Below, piece by piece: positions 1-12,000 of a stretch of DNA of 64,000 bases. Below the pieces are notes generated by a model, which worked only from the letters and a program-made list of their open reading frames with translations, was not told where the DNA came from and did not search any database. Position numbers and translations under genes: made by a program. The DNA comes from Trichopria drosophilae (Eukaryota > Arthropoda > Insecta > Hymenoptera > Diapriidae). Every line of letters starts with the position of its first letter. Position 1 is the first letter of the stretch. The stretch is taken from the NCBI GenBank assembly GCA_030407085.1, contig CM059586.1, forward strand, positions 30,987,501 through 31,051,500, read 5' to 3'.

Positions 1-1560
1 TACAACATGCCACTAACCGATCACTCCTGGCGAACAGGTTGAAACCAATTGGGATCGATTGATTAAGTTGTCGTGAACAATAAACATCAAATGAACTTTT
101 TTATTCCGGTGGTCAGCAATTTGTTATTAATAAATTAATAAAAAAATTGTTCGTAGTAAAATCGTTCTGGACACCAATTTTTTTAGGTAAATTGGTCAAA
201 AATGAATATTTTTTACTCTTGGAATTATTTTCGAAAAACGCTTCGTTTTCAAGTTAAGGGCGACTTAAAGTCTAAAAATGGCTAAAAAGGGTCAATTAAA
301 AAAATTTGACAAAATGCAAATTTTTCTTTAAGATTTGTACTTATAAGTTATATTTTTTATATCCTGTTTGTGCCCATTTTCTCGGTCTGAATTTGTTAAT
401 AAAAAAAGTCGTAAAACTCGTAATATTTGTCTGTACGTCTCAGGGACCGGGTGAAGTAATAAATAACAAAATTACTTTGGAAACAAATTTTTCAAGTTAA
501 TTGGACAAAAATAAACACATTTTTTTAAACAATCTTTCGAAAAAACGCTTCGTTCGGAGGTAAACCACTCGCCTATCAGCGTCATATGTTTTTACTCACA
601 AATGTTCCCAAATAGAACCCTAAAAGTTAACACTATGCATAATCCTGACGCACTATGTTCAAACACTATTTTTAAAACTTTTCTTGTTTTTTGAACAAAA
701 GCAATCAATAGAAAAAGTAAAGCGCTTTCGATACACAACGCATACTTCAGAGATTGTCAAAAAAGTAATTATATATATGCAGTATTATAGTGCTTTTTTT
801 CTAAACTTCAATGGAGAGCCAATCAAATTGTAGGGGTCCAATTTTGCTAAAGGACACTTTTTTTTGCTTGAAATTTCATGTAGAATATGTGCTTGCAATA
901 TGGTCCGCGAGTTGTGGGACACGATGTATAACATTTTTTAAACAATTTGAAGGATAAATACCAGTAGACTTGACCAATGAAAATGATTTCTTTTCTATCG
1001 TTACTTATAATACTTTTTTTTCTCGACAATTAGTCCATTTGGGCTGAAAACTTATGGTCACTAGTGTTTTTTGTGATACTATAAACTATAAATCCACATT
1101 AATGTTTCATCTAATAAATTCTCATCGAAATAAATTAAAAGTTAAAATGTATTTTTTTATAACTCTTTTATTCACTTTTACTCCGAAACTGTTTTAGCGA
1201 TTCATATATACCATGCACTTGTTTAGTATCTTGGATTCAAAAGGATGACGTTGACTAATGATGACATAGCACATCTTTTAGATGGTTGTTGAGGTCCGTG
1301 AAATTTGTTGTTTCCGATTATTTGCTTACAGTCTTATTACATCTTTCGCGATTACGGAATGAAATTCGCAGGAAGTGATGAATAAGTAATTTACCACGTT
1401 GAATATTTGTAGTGTTCAACCCAGTTATCCAATTGCATATTATACAATTATGTTGATCTAATGAGAGGCGGTCGTACACGTATGTGCCACCTTCTTTGTC
1501 ACAATTTTCTTTATACTTTCGATATATTTATGAATTTCGCATAAGCATATATGTACTTTC
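1..1560. other. Non-coding, AT-rich
   Basis: No convincing gene. Two diverged direct copies occur at about 115-260 and 410-560, both ending TTTCGAAAAAACGCTTCGTT or nearly so and containing AATTGGNCAAAAAT. Confidence 0.5.
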
Positions 1561-2093
1561 TACACTGAGAGAAATGTTTGTTTACAGTTAATGCAATAGC
1601 TTCATAGTAAAGCTAACAGAATTTAGATTTTGGTAAGTGAAGATAATGTACTTTGTCCTAAAGTTACCGTAATATGAGATTCAGTTAAATTTATTATGTT
1701 AATAGTTAATATATAAGAATCTTAAACATTAATGTTAGGATCTTTATGACACATGTAGTATATTTACGCTCTTACAGTTTCATCGAAACAGATATAAACA
1801 AACACACACTCGCGCAGTCATTCGATTTTCTGCGAAAATTTTTCGACGCATTTTTGACATGCGCAGTTCAATTGACAGAATTTAATGTAAGATTTATTAA
1901 CAGTTATCGAACACTCATTGAATGTTAAAATATACGAATTAATATACAATAACATTACAGGGAAGTGCTGGTATTTTCATTTCAAAGTTACCTGTCTTTT
2001 TTTACTTTACAGTTACTGTTATCATTTGACACTTAATGTAAGAGACTTATAATTAGCTTGCATTAACTATTAGTAAATAATTTCTCTTAGTAT
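1561..2093. mobile_element. MITE of the CACTGAGAGAAA type
   Basis: TACACTGAGAGAAAT at the left and ATTTCTCTTAGTATA at the right are inverted. Matching continues as AGTTAATGCAA / TTGCATTAACT. About 530 bp, AT-rich, non-coding. Confidence 0.55.
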
Positions 2094-2532
2094 AGACTAT
2101 GAAGAATGAGATTTTTTCAAACTTATGCCTAAAATAATTTTAGAAAAATGGAAAATATATATTTTTTTAGGCATTTTGAGATTGTTACTATCGAATCTGA
2201 TTTCAATGAAACTGATTTCGGATTCATTAAATGGAATTAGAATTCGCGATTTTTCAAAATTATAGATTATTAATGCAGTGGACTCACGATCGGAGACTTT
2301 TAAAAGCTCTGCGAGTGATATTTTATATAATTTGACTAGTAGGCGTTTTGAAAAGAAACGTTTCAAAAGTAAAGACCTGTACCGGAGATTGCACAAAACG
2401 TTGAATTACGGTTCCATATTTTGATGATATGTATCGCGTAGTAGATATAACAAAAATAAAAATATAATACAACAAAGGACAAAAAAAAGGTAAAAAAAAC
2501 ATGGAGTGCAGAATTATATACGGATAGAAATA

Positions 2533-2613
2533 GATGTTACCGGATAACATACCGATGATACCAAATAACATCTGATGGTATCCAGTACCGTCAGTATGTT
2601 ATCCGGTAACATC
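2533..2613. repeat. 81-bp hairpin
   Basis: GATGTTACCGGATAACAT pairs with ATGTTATCCGGTAACATC, continuing inward through TACCGATGATACCA / TGGTATCCAGTACCG with mismatches. Further GTTATCGGATAC copies flank it. Confidence 0.6.
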
Positions 2614-3152
2614 AGTATACGTTATCGGATACAATATTTTTCTCTCTGCATATACCATATAGCCTTCCCGCTGGCGCACTCATATCATTATCATTACAGA
2701 AATAATATAATTACCTGTTAATGATAGAGGTAAACTTTAAATTAAACTCGACGTCATTCTGGATTGGCCATCTTTTATTTTACAAACGTCTTATTAAGTT
2801 CATAATCAGCGATTGAAAATCAGCAATAACCCTCATCGTACATGCATTCCACGGTATTGAGTGATATTTGAATTAACCTAACAAATTTACAGTTGCCATA
2901 CTGGATCCGACAATTTTTAATTTTACCATTTTTACAACCGATTCCGATTCTCTCCATCACCGTTCTTTTTCGCAGGAGACGTGTGTTAAAAAAACGTGTT
3001 GTGCTTTTACAAAAGGTATAGAGAAAATTAACAATACGATTTGAGATGTACTGAAAAGTACATTACTTATTGATAAAAAACTTCCAATACATTTGTAAAA
3101 TTAGAACAATTTTTAAGAAATGCATTATCACGAACTTTGTCTAAAGTAACAA

Positions 3153-4573
3153 TCCCAATCAGCACATGTACGTCCATTGGACGTCCAATGTACGTACGCT
3201 AGGTCCAGAACGCACTTCCACTGGACGTCCATATTGCACATTTGGGACGTCCATTGTACGTCCATGGTACGTCCAGAGGAGAGAGAGGTGTACATTCAAT
3301 GGACGTCCAGGCGTGTACGTACTCTGGGTGGAATTTGGACGTACTATGGACGAAGTGTGACCATTAAATGGACGAAATAAGTGGTATATGGACCCAGCTA
3401 GCATTTATGGTAGCGTCTTTTTTTTATGTCAAACCGATGTTGTTGTCCTGTCACCAAGACGTCATAAGTCCGTCATAACTGACATGTCTTTTTGCAGACG
3501 TGTTAAAAACGTCTAAGACATGGTTAGGACGTCTGAAAAAAGACATGTCATTTATGACGGACTTATGACGTCTTGGTGATGGCACAGTAACATCGGTTTG
3601 ACATAAAAAAAAGACGCTACCGTAAATGCTAGCTGGGGACGTCCAAAAGGCCTACGGCTGTGTACGGAATGTGGACTAAACATGGACGTACCGTCGATAA
3701 AATATGGTCCAGTGGACGTCCACTGAACGTCCATTATTATCCCACGGAATACGGAAAGTCCAAAATGTATACACACTGGACCAAGAGTGGACGTTCGATG
3801 GACCATAACGGACGAAATACGTAACATATTAAGTCCATTCGACGTCCAATATACGTTCAGTATTCTATGGACTAATAACGTCCAAATTATTTTACGTTCA
3901 ATATTGTAACATTCCGCACGAAATATGGCCGTTCAGTGGTCCGAAAATGGACTTTAAGCGAACAAAATATACGTAATATAATATATCCAACGTATGTCCA
4001 CTTCTGCGCTACGGGCCTCCAACGATACACGCCAACAAATGCGACCGAAATTATCGAATTTCATTAATTTACTTAAAAAGGTAAGGAGTACCGCGTGTAA
4101 AGGAGCCCTAAAAGACAAAGGAGTTATTCACACCAGCGCGTCGCGTCGTCGTGGCGGCCATCTTGTGCGCGCAGCGCCGCATTTTCTTGGAAAAATGGAG
4201 GTGCCGCGGACGTCCACTTATGTACGTACACTGGACTTCCACGTATGTATGTACATTGTACGTCCATTATTCGTCCATAAAAATGCAGGTCTAAATGGTC
4301 GAAAAATGGACGTACCGTGGACGTCCACATAAGTATGTACACTGGACGTCCAAGTGTGTACGTACATAGGACATACGATATACGTCCATACATTTATGTA
4401 CCTAATTTGGACGTAATATGGACGTCCGTTGGATGTTCAGAGATGGACGTACATATAACGTCCGGAGATGTACCTACATTGGACGCCCATTTACGTCCTT
4501 TTTTTGTCCTGGACGTATGGACGTAACATGGACGAAATATGTACGTCCACTGGACGTCCAGTGCTGACTGGGA
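3153..4573. mobile_element. 1.4-kb element built from ACGTCCA repeats
   Basis: Ends TCCCAATCAGCA and TGCTGACTGGGA form an imperfect terminal inverted repeat. The interior carries at least 20 copies of the palindromic core GGACGTCCA or its half ACGTCCA, plus TACGTAC steps, in both orientations. The middle (about 4100-4200) is a GC-rich patch. Several open frames in it arise from the repeat and are not convincing genes. An unrelated inverted repeat is inserted at 3394-3636. Confidence 0.65.
3394..3636. mobile_element. 243-bp palindromic MITE nested in the ACGTCCA element
   Basis: An inverted repeat along nearly its whole length: CCAGCTAGCATTTA / TAAATGCTAGCTGG ends, and internal GACGTCATAAGTCCGTCATA and its complement. 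GGAC flanks both ends (3390-3393 and 3637-3640), a possible 4-bp target duplication. Confidence 0.7.
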
Positions 4574-4685
4574 AATAGCATATATAACTCACATTAACCC
4601 AAAATAAAACAATGTGAGGGATGTACCTACAGGTCATATACGTTTCTCTGGACATACTAATGATGAACTTATTGAAATTAGGTAA

Positions 4686-4819
4686 ATAAATAATAGAAAA
4701 ATAAATATAAACAAATGAAAAATATCTAAGTAAGTAAAGTAAGTAAGTAAGTAAGTATTTACCTATTTAATTACTTAGATATTTTTCATTTGTTTATATT
4801 TATTTTTCTATTATTTATA
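4686..4819. mobile_element. AT-rich palindromic MITE with GTAA microsatellite centre
   Basis: Arms of about 48 bp (AATAATAGAAAAATAAATAT and complement, TTTCATTTGTTTATATTT) flank a loop of GTAA/GTAAG tandem repeats (about 4729-4757). Confidence 0.65.
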
Positions 4820-4829
4820 TACTTATTGT

Positions 4830-5620
4830 TATTTAACAGCGGTTAAACCAACGTCTAGTACTAATATCATAGTCTAGAATGTTCTTCTTTATTTTATAAT
4901 TGCTGAAAAGTGATATCCCAGGATTTAATGCAATATAAAATGAATAATATTATTTTGTCCACAAAATTAAAATTGATTATCGCGTCCAAGGAAAGGATGT
5001 CATTAGCCGTACTGAAGAGTACTACAACATGACATCCTAGTGCGAAACGCATTTAGACAATAGTTCAAATTACAAGTGCTGGAGGATGAGTTTAAATATT
5101 AAATCCAATATTGCGTGATTAAAAAATTTTACACATAAATACGATGAATCTAGTCGCAAATTTGTAGCCGCAGGTTCGGAACAGTAGTAAAAATTGTTGT
5201 TTATTTCATTGCAACGGTTTAATTGTTGTTACTTATGAGTGAAATGACATCCCATAGTTGCTTCTTTTACAAGAAATTACATTTTTTAATTGAGAACTAT
5301 CCTTTTTTTCGAATCTGCGGCTAGTTTCACTGTCATTAAATACAAGACGATTTATTGCGCTAGACGTGAACTGATATCCCAGTTACGCCGTATTATATAT
5401 TTTTTTACCTTTTTACACTTAGAATGAAGACCTTAATTTGGATATGTACTTAATTAAATTAAAGCGGTCGAGAAATTTCTACATACTTATTGATACTAAA
5501 GTCTTTGAATCTGAAAAAATAGCAAAACATTATTATGTCTTACAATCATCAAATCCATAATAATTTTCCCGTTCGAAGACATTTGAAAATTTCGATGTTG
5601 ATTTTTAAACATTAAAACCT
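4830..5620. other. Non-coding, AT-rich
   Basis: GTGATATCCCAG, ATGACATCC and similar short phrases recur (4910, 4997, 5029, 5246, 5372), which suggests a decayed repeat. No open frame worth reporting. Confidence 0.35.
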
Positions 5621-5792
5621 GTGGGATATAAGTGGAGGCTTAATGTAGCCAGCCCAAGGAGGTTTAAAGAAAATTTAGATACAGAATGAACGAGCAAAAC
5701 GATCAAGACTTAATTAGAAACACTCCCCGTTTGTACCTTCGTTCCCTATCATCAAGAAGTGGAGTTTCACATCAGGCTCCGACCGAATCGTG

Positions 5793-6163
5793 ATGAAGTC
5801 ATCGTTCCTTTTCGCTGGATTGGCAACCCTTTTAGGTGCTCGCTAAAATGTTATTATTAAGAGTTAAGCGGAACTCTTAACCCTGCACAACTTTTTCAGT
5901 ACAAAGGGGTCTGTTATTAGGATTTTCGCGGAATTCGCCTTGGCGATTCTTCGAGCAGGATACCCGAGAACATCTGGGAAGCGGCATTAAATTTCAAGGG
6001 CGCCGATACCACGCCTTATCCTTATTCTTTTTCTTGACGGAGATTATGGCAGCCTCTCCAAGACAGCATGATCTTCCAGCTACCGTTAGGCCTTTTGCTT
6101 TTTTGCCTCAGAGCAGAGTCTCCACAGCCGACAACGTTTTCACGCCAGGAACGCTAAACTGAG
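5793..6163 (+). CDS. Weak candidate: two-exon small secreted peptide
   Basis: An ATG at 5793 opens a signal-peptide-like stretch, MKSSFLFAGLATLLGAR, then a stop. If spliced at a poor donor (GTGCTC at 5836) to the acceptor CTTTTTCAG (ending at 5899), the phase matches a GC-richer frame. That frame runs to TGA at 6161-6163, through GFSRNSPWRFFEQD, ASPRQHDLPATVRPFAF and SRVSTADNVFTPGTL. A TATAAG sits near 5628. The product would be about 100 aa with no family I recognise. The donor is weak and codon evidence is thin, so this may be noise in a GC-rich non-coding patch. Confidence 0.2.
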
Positions 6164-6674
6164 ATCGTCGTGACAGTTCACCTCCTTTTCCTCAGTGCCA
6201 ATTTTGCCGATCCCTCGTCGCCTTCTTTTACGATCAGATTGCACTGCTGATTATTTTCCCCCATTTTTATAGCGATTTAATCGATTCTCAAGTGGATTGT
6301 ACTACAAAATCCATAACAATGCGAATCAAAGAGCAGGAAGTTTTTTAAGGGAGTGCAATTTTCTCCGTTGCGTAACGATTTCCGTGGAAATAAAATCATT
6401 TGAAGAAATCTTTTTTCCACTCTTTCGAAGTCTCTGGAGATGGGGATTAAATACAGAATTCCCTCTAGTAATTTCCCCCAGTTTTTGCTGTACATTCCCA
6501 GTTCCTGATTCCCACGTCCTTGAAGTTAATGATAGAAAAATTCATTTCCGAAAACACCAAGAGATCTTAATTTAAGTCTTTATCTCCATAGAATGTCATG
6601 ATGATCATGGGGTAAATTTGATCTCACTAAGTTTAAAGCATGATTACAGCAGCAAAAAATACTTATGCTACATC

Positions 6675-6780
6675 CCTGGAAGAAATCTGTCCAGTTTTTT
6701 GTTATATCGCCCAGTTTTGCTATACCTTTAATACGGAAAAGACAGAAATTTGCCAAAAACTGGACTCATTTTCTACCAGG
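6675..6780. mobile_element. 106-bp MITE
   Basis: Inverted ends CCTGGAAGAAATCTGTCCAG and CTGGACTCATTTTCTACCAGG, continuing as TTTTT / AAAAA. Non-coding. Confidence 0.6.
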
Positions 6781-8681
6781 TATTACAAACTATGTATGGG
6801 TGCACTTTCATAGGCGAAAAAAGTGATCGTGAAGCTTTCGTTTTATGCCACTTTTGGATTGTGTGCTTGAAATATAGTACTGTCGTGAAAAATTTAATTT
6901 GGTATGACTGGATTTTTAAAAGTACCTAAATTTATTGAGCACCAAAACAAATAATAAATAGTACTATGAGTTACCTCCATAGTATCAGATGACTCCAGAA
7001 GACAGAAGAAATGTAAAGAAATGATAAATAATTTATATATTTACAAAAAAATATTACATAATAGAAATATTATGATCTTGGAAAAAAGAAAGATTTTCTG
7101 GAACGTAGTAAATATTTACTTAGTTTTAAGAGAACATTTATTTCTTTTCATTATATATTGAATGTTCAAAGTTTTGTTGCAACAGTTTAAGTAAACTATT
7201 TACTTGAATCAGGTTGAGTGAAATATAAGCAAGAGTGAAATATTTGAAAATTTAATCATTTTGGGATTATGTATCGTATGGTTTAATGGCGATGTGGTTT
7301 TGGCTTTCTAAAGAAGTCCGAATTTCTATGGATTTGTTTCTAACATTTAAAAACGAGTTTCCTAACGATCGTAATTAAATATAAACCTTTCATGCGTGTG
7401 GTGCAATTGCTTATTATAAAACTCGAATAAAACAATCGATAAATTAGAAAGATAAAAGAGTAAAGATTGTATTAGGATAAAAAGTAAACGTCTTAATCAC
7501 TCTATTGATGTACAGACTGTATGATCATACCTCTATAAATGGAAATGAAACAAGGCGCGATTAAATTCTTCGACACTGAAACCTACTGTAATATTAACCT
7601 CGTATCGGGACTTTGAAGAACTTCTCTAATCGCAAAACTACACTAGTATCAGAAATTGCTTGAACACAATGCGGATGACACACGCACGCTGTTATTTTCT
7701 TTCCCTCGGCGAAACGTTTGCCCCCGTTCATCAAGTACTTTACCGTCTATTACCTGGATAATTCATTGATAGGTGCTAACAAGTGTGTAATCATCGAATT
7801 ATTCATGTCTTCGAAATGAATAATGTACGTTCGAGCTCCGTTAAGAGATGCTGCGAAGTGCATTACTTTACACTTTACGTGTTGCTATATTGAGGTTCGT
7901 TCCTTTCTCACAATGTAATGAATACGCTACAGTGAGTATTTTAATCACTTTTTTTTCATCAGTAGCAAATTGATGATGTAGTTAGTCAATTGTTATCAAA
8001 TGCTCGAGATTAGAAAAAGTTTGGGTCAACACCTAATTCATTTGAAAAGATGAGTACATGTTTGAAGGTCGAGTTTGCTAAAAGACAAATATGATAAGCA
8101 CAGTGGTCATTGCCAAAATATATGATTGAAATTTGCAAAACTCATATACACATTCCAAATTTTGACTGATAACACGGTGTACCAAAAAATAGAAGTCACG
8201 TTGTACTAAAAAAATAGAGTGGTGTAATTTTCTCATCAACTTCTAAAATCTAATTTTTTAATCAAAATATTGGGTTTTGGTAGGTTCATATAAATAACCA
8301 CTCATAATTACTGCAATTTTTATGCAAACTACAACTTTTTTCATTTGAAAGCTGAAAATGTATCTTTCCCACTATCTACGTGATATTTTGATGAACTGAA
8401 AACCTACGAGACTACAATTTCGTCATTCTCTGTGTTAACAAAGATTTTTCGATGCTATTTCATCCTGGAGATTTTTTCTAATTAATATTTGAAAGTTTTA
8501 ATGTCACCTCGATTTTGAAAGGGACAGAATAAATTTAGATGATCTGAAAATATTTCTTGTTTAATTCACCAATTTCAGGTACTTTGTTATTGACACGATG
8601 TATTCCAAATTTTGCGGAAAATTCCTAACATTTTAAAATATAAAAAATTCTGTTAATTTTAATTCGTTTTCCAAGATGAAG

Positions 8682-8926
8682 ATAAATAAATAATTAATAA
8701 ATAATGGTAAGAAAACGACAAACATGAAAATGCACGAGTGGTATCTGTCAATTTTCCTACACATTGTCGACGAGCGTATTAACTAATGTACACTAAAGTA
8801 CACTAACTAGTGTACATTAGTTAATCCGCTCGTCGACAATGTGTAGGAAAATTGATAGATACCACTCGTGCGTTTTCATGTTTTTCATTTTCTTATCATT
8901 ATTTATTAATTATTTATTTATTTATT
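8682..8926. mobile_element. 245-bp palindromic MITE
   Basis: Arms match over about 100 bp: AATAATTAATAAATAATG / complement, CACGAGTGGTAT, TTTTCCTACACATTGTCGAC / GTCGACAATGTGTAGGAAAA. They meet at TGTACACTAAAGTACACTAACT. Few mismatches, so relatively young. It sits about 50 bp left of the hammerhead-like motif. Confidence 0.7.
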
Positions 8927-8973
8927 AACATTTCACTTCTTACAAAAAATGTAAACAAAATATTTTAACATTT

Positions 8974-9002
8974 CTGATGAGGACAACGTACGTTGTCGAA
9001 AC
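8974..9002 (+). ncRNA. Hammerhead-ribozyme-like motif (Penelope-associated type)
   Basis: CTGATGA (8974-8980) is followed by an 8-bp self-complementary stem (GACAACGT / ACGTTGTC, 8982-8997) and then GAAAC (8998-9002) and GTTAAATAAC. This has the order of hammerhead cores reported in Penelope-like elements. One extra G (8981) stands between CTGATGA and the stem, which a canonical core lacks, so activity is uncertain. Confidence 0.45.
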
Positions 9003-9039
9003 GTTAAATAACTGAGTTAGTTATTTTAGTAACACCTTG

Positions 9040-12000
9040 ACTCGAAGCATCGATCAACTCTTTAAAATAATATAACTTCGTCGAATGATAGAATCAAGAT
9101 TGTATAATAATGAAATACTACTGTACTACAGGTTTGAGATATGAAACGCAAGTCTTGAATTTTCTGTCGTACTTATAAAATATTTTAGTAAAATTATACA
9201 CTGAGAAAGTGTTTTTTGTCTCTGAAAATATACTGCCTGATATCAGAGGGATATGCTCGGAAAATGCAGATAATTCCTACATTTCCACGAAAAAAAGTCT
9301 TTTATACTGGCGAGGTATTCTAATTATTTCAGGAAAATACAGCAACTTTCTTCATTTTCAGAGAATTTTTTGTCCAAATTCACTATTTGTTAACTCTCTT
9401 GGCATGCTTCTCAAAGCGGATTTAATGCTTTTCAAACTCCTTTTGAACTCTTCAGTCACTCCTAAAGTAACGCTCGTGCTCCCATTTTTACCAGGGACAC
9501 TACTACATGTTCTTTTTTATATTTTTTATTAACTATATATTATTTTAGCTCCTTATGCTTATCATTTGGTTTTAAAAATTTGTTTTCGTTCAACATAAGT
9601 GCATTAAATTTACTTTACTAAAAAAATCTCCAAGTTACTGAACTAAATTATATAAAAAAATTATCAATTAAATCGATAGGGGCGGATTACGAGACAAAAG
9701 CAGCAAACAGATGCCGTCTAAACGAGTGGTTTAACTAGTCGCGAAACTACAAATTACTTTTTGCTGATTGTAGCAATTAATAGGCAGGAAGATCTCATTA
9801 CGATGTAGGCATGTCGATTTATCAATAAAGGTTGTCTGGCAACTACTAGATCACATTGTAGTTTATTCAACCTAACGTGGAATCGTGCCAATGGTTATAT
9901 TCAAACAATTTGTTAACGTGCATTATGCAAAACGACGATTTTAACTCATTCCTACGTATGTACATGATGTTTTTAAAACATCCATTTTTATCTAAGTTGT
10001 TAAGTAATTAATTTTTTATGGGCTGTTATGAAATTTATAAAATGAAAAAACAAACAATCTGTAAGTTGTGATAAATTAAAAATAATTAAAGTTAAATAGA
10101 TAGTTAAACTACTTTAAGCTGTGAAGTGGGATGCTGCAATTATAAATGCGATGATAAAATAGGTGGAAGGCGGATTACGTTATAGTTAATTACTCGATTA
10201 AAGTAGGCAGTTATAAGGGTATCGAAACTTGCTGTATAACATACGACATCCGTCAAAACCTTAAATTAAGATAAATGACGTAACACATTCTAATGAAACT
10301 CTTTTTTATATATCTAAATGGTAGATCAGTTTAAAAAATAAAAATTCCTTGCAGTTTCTATAAGCGTAAAAGGAAATGGCTTTTTAGTAAGGTTTTAAAT
10401 AAATGTTAAGCATTTTATTCTAGATCAAGCAAAATGCACCTAACCTAGTTAAATTCGAATAAGATGATTTCCCCTGTAATTACGAGTGAATCGAGTACAA
10501 GTGAATTTCAAGAACGATACGTCGATAAGGTGCTGATGGGGAAGTACAGATTAAGGAAAACCGGTATTTCAGCTGCTAATCAAATCAAGAGTGCACCTTG
10601 GAAACAGGCTATCAATTTGCTGAATGCGAAACGTGCTCCAATTATTAATCTAACTAAAAAAACTTACTACCGTTTTCAAGGAACATATAAGTGACCCAAT
10701 AAGGTTGGAAGTGTGACATCCGAGTGGTGGGACGTTTTACGCTCGGATCTCACATTTCTTTTAACTTTCACACGTAATACATGTCATTTCAAACTTACAA
10801 GATAACAAATATTTATTACAAGATTTTATAGTGTCTTCTTGACCGCTTTATTCAATAAATATTATTTAGTATTGCTTCTTTAAATATAAATGATTACAAG
10901 ATATTTTTCTTTATATAACGTTTTGGATAGAAGTGAGCTACTAGAGTAATAAAGTAAAAAGTTGATTGAAGACGGAAAAATGCAGAGATTTTTATTGGAC
11001 GATTTATGATATTTTCATTACCAAAACAGAACTGAACTGACTAAACTACTTGCTAAACTAACCGCAATGTACAAAAAGATTTTTCTACAATCAAATAGTA
11101 TTACTAATTGTAGTTTAGCGCAAAAATAATTCCTCTATTTTCAGGTAATCCGCCGTGATAACTTTTGATTTAAAAAAGTGTAAACAGAAGCTATGACCAA
11201 ATCGACAACAATGGCAGCGCTCCAGTCACACTACTATCACTTCAAATGAGCCATCTGTGAGAAAAACGAGGAGGTCGGTTATATGGTACAACCGTGCCAC
11301 ATTTTTCACTATTTATAGGAAGAGAAGAAAACATTATACATATATGAACATACTAACCGAAAGCAAACAATAAATGCGAACTAATAAATTACGCGGTTAA
11401 TTAAGTAAAACGTTAAATTATACACCTCGAAGTTGATCAGGTGTGAGATGTCGGCTAAATATATACATTCGATGAATTGATAAAATCTAAGCTTTTATTT
11501 ACAATTGGTATTACGATCAAGTTAATTTAAATACAAAAGAGATAAGATTGTACATTTTGTAATGTTTATATTTTTCTATTTATCCATTATGTAAAAGATT
11601 ACGATGCAACAAATTTAATATGATTATTCGTGAATGATAACGACCAATGGAAAATGGATTTGCTCTTTATGCGTCATTGTTTTTATATAAAACAAATACT
11701 TCAAACTCAATTTCAAAGTTTAATACGTGGGGCTAATAGTTATTAAGTTTTGTGATTTCGTTAGACTCGAAACATTTACTGCTTTCATTCTAGATCAATT
11801 TTGATTGAGACTTAATGATCAAACTATAACCTAAATTGTCAAATAATAGGTTTATTTAGAGTAAATGTTTCGGATAAAAGCTACGTTTAAAAAAACGAGA
11901 TTATGCCTAACAAGAGTTCAAAACAGTCCACAGAAAAAAAAACACTAAGAAATCTGCCTTGATTTTAATGACCGCTATATAGAATTTTTTCGAAAAAATA

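Noticed and set aside
3159..4526. Several open frames of 64-112 codons on both strands
   Set aside because: They arise from the stop-free GGACGTCCA palindromic repeat, which is open on both strands.
9209..9532. 107-codon open frame
   Set aside because: No splice context, signal peptide or recognisable motif; composition is typical of AT-rich non-coding sequence.
10464..10694. 76-codon open frame with fairly balanced composition
   Set aside because: Isolated, with no clear promoter, splice partner or known domain; left unannotated.
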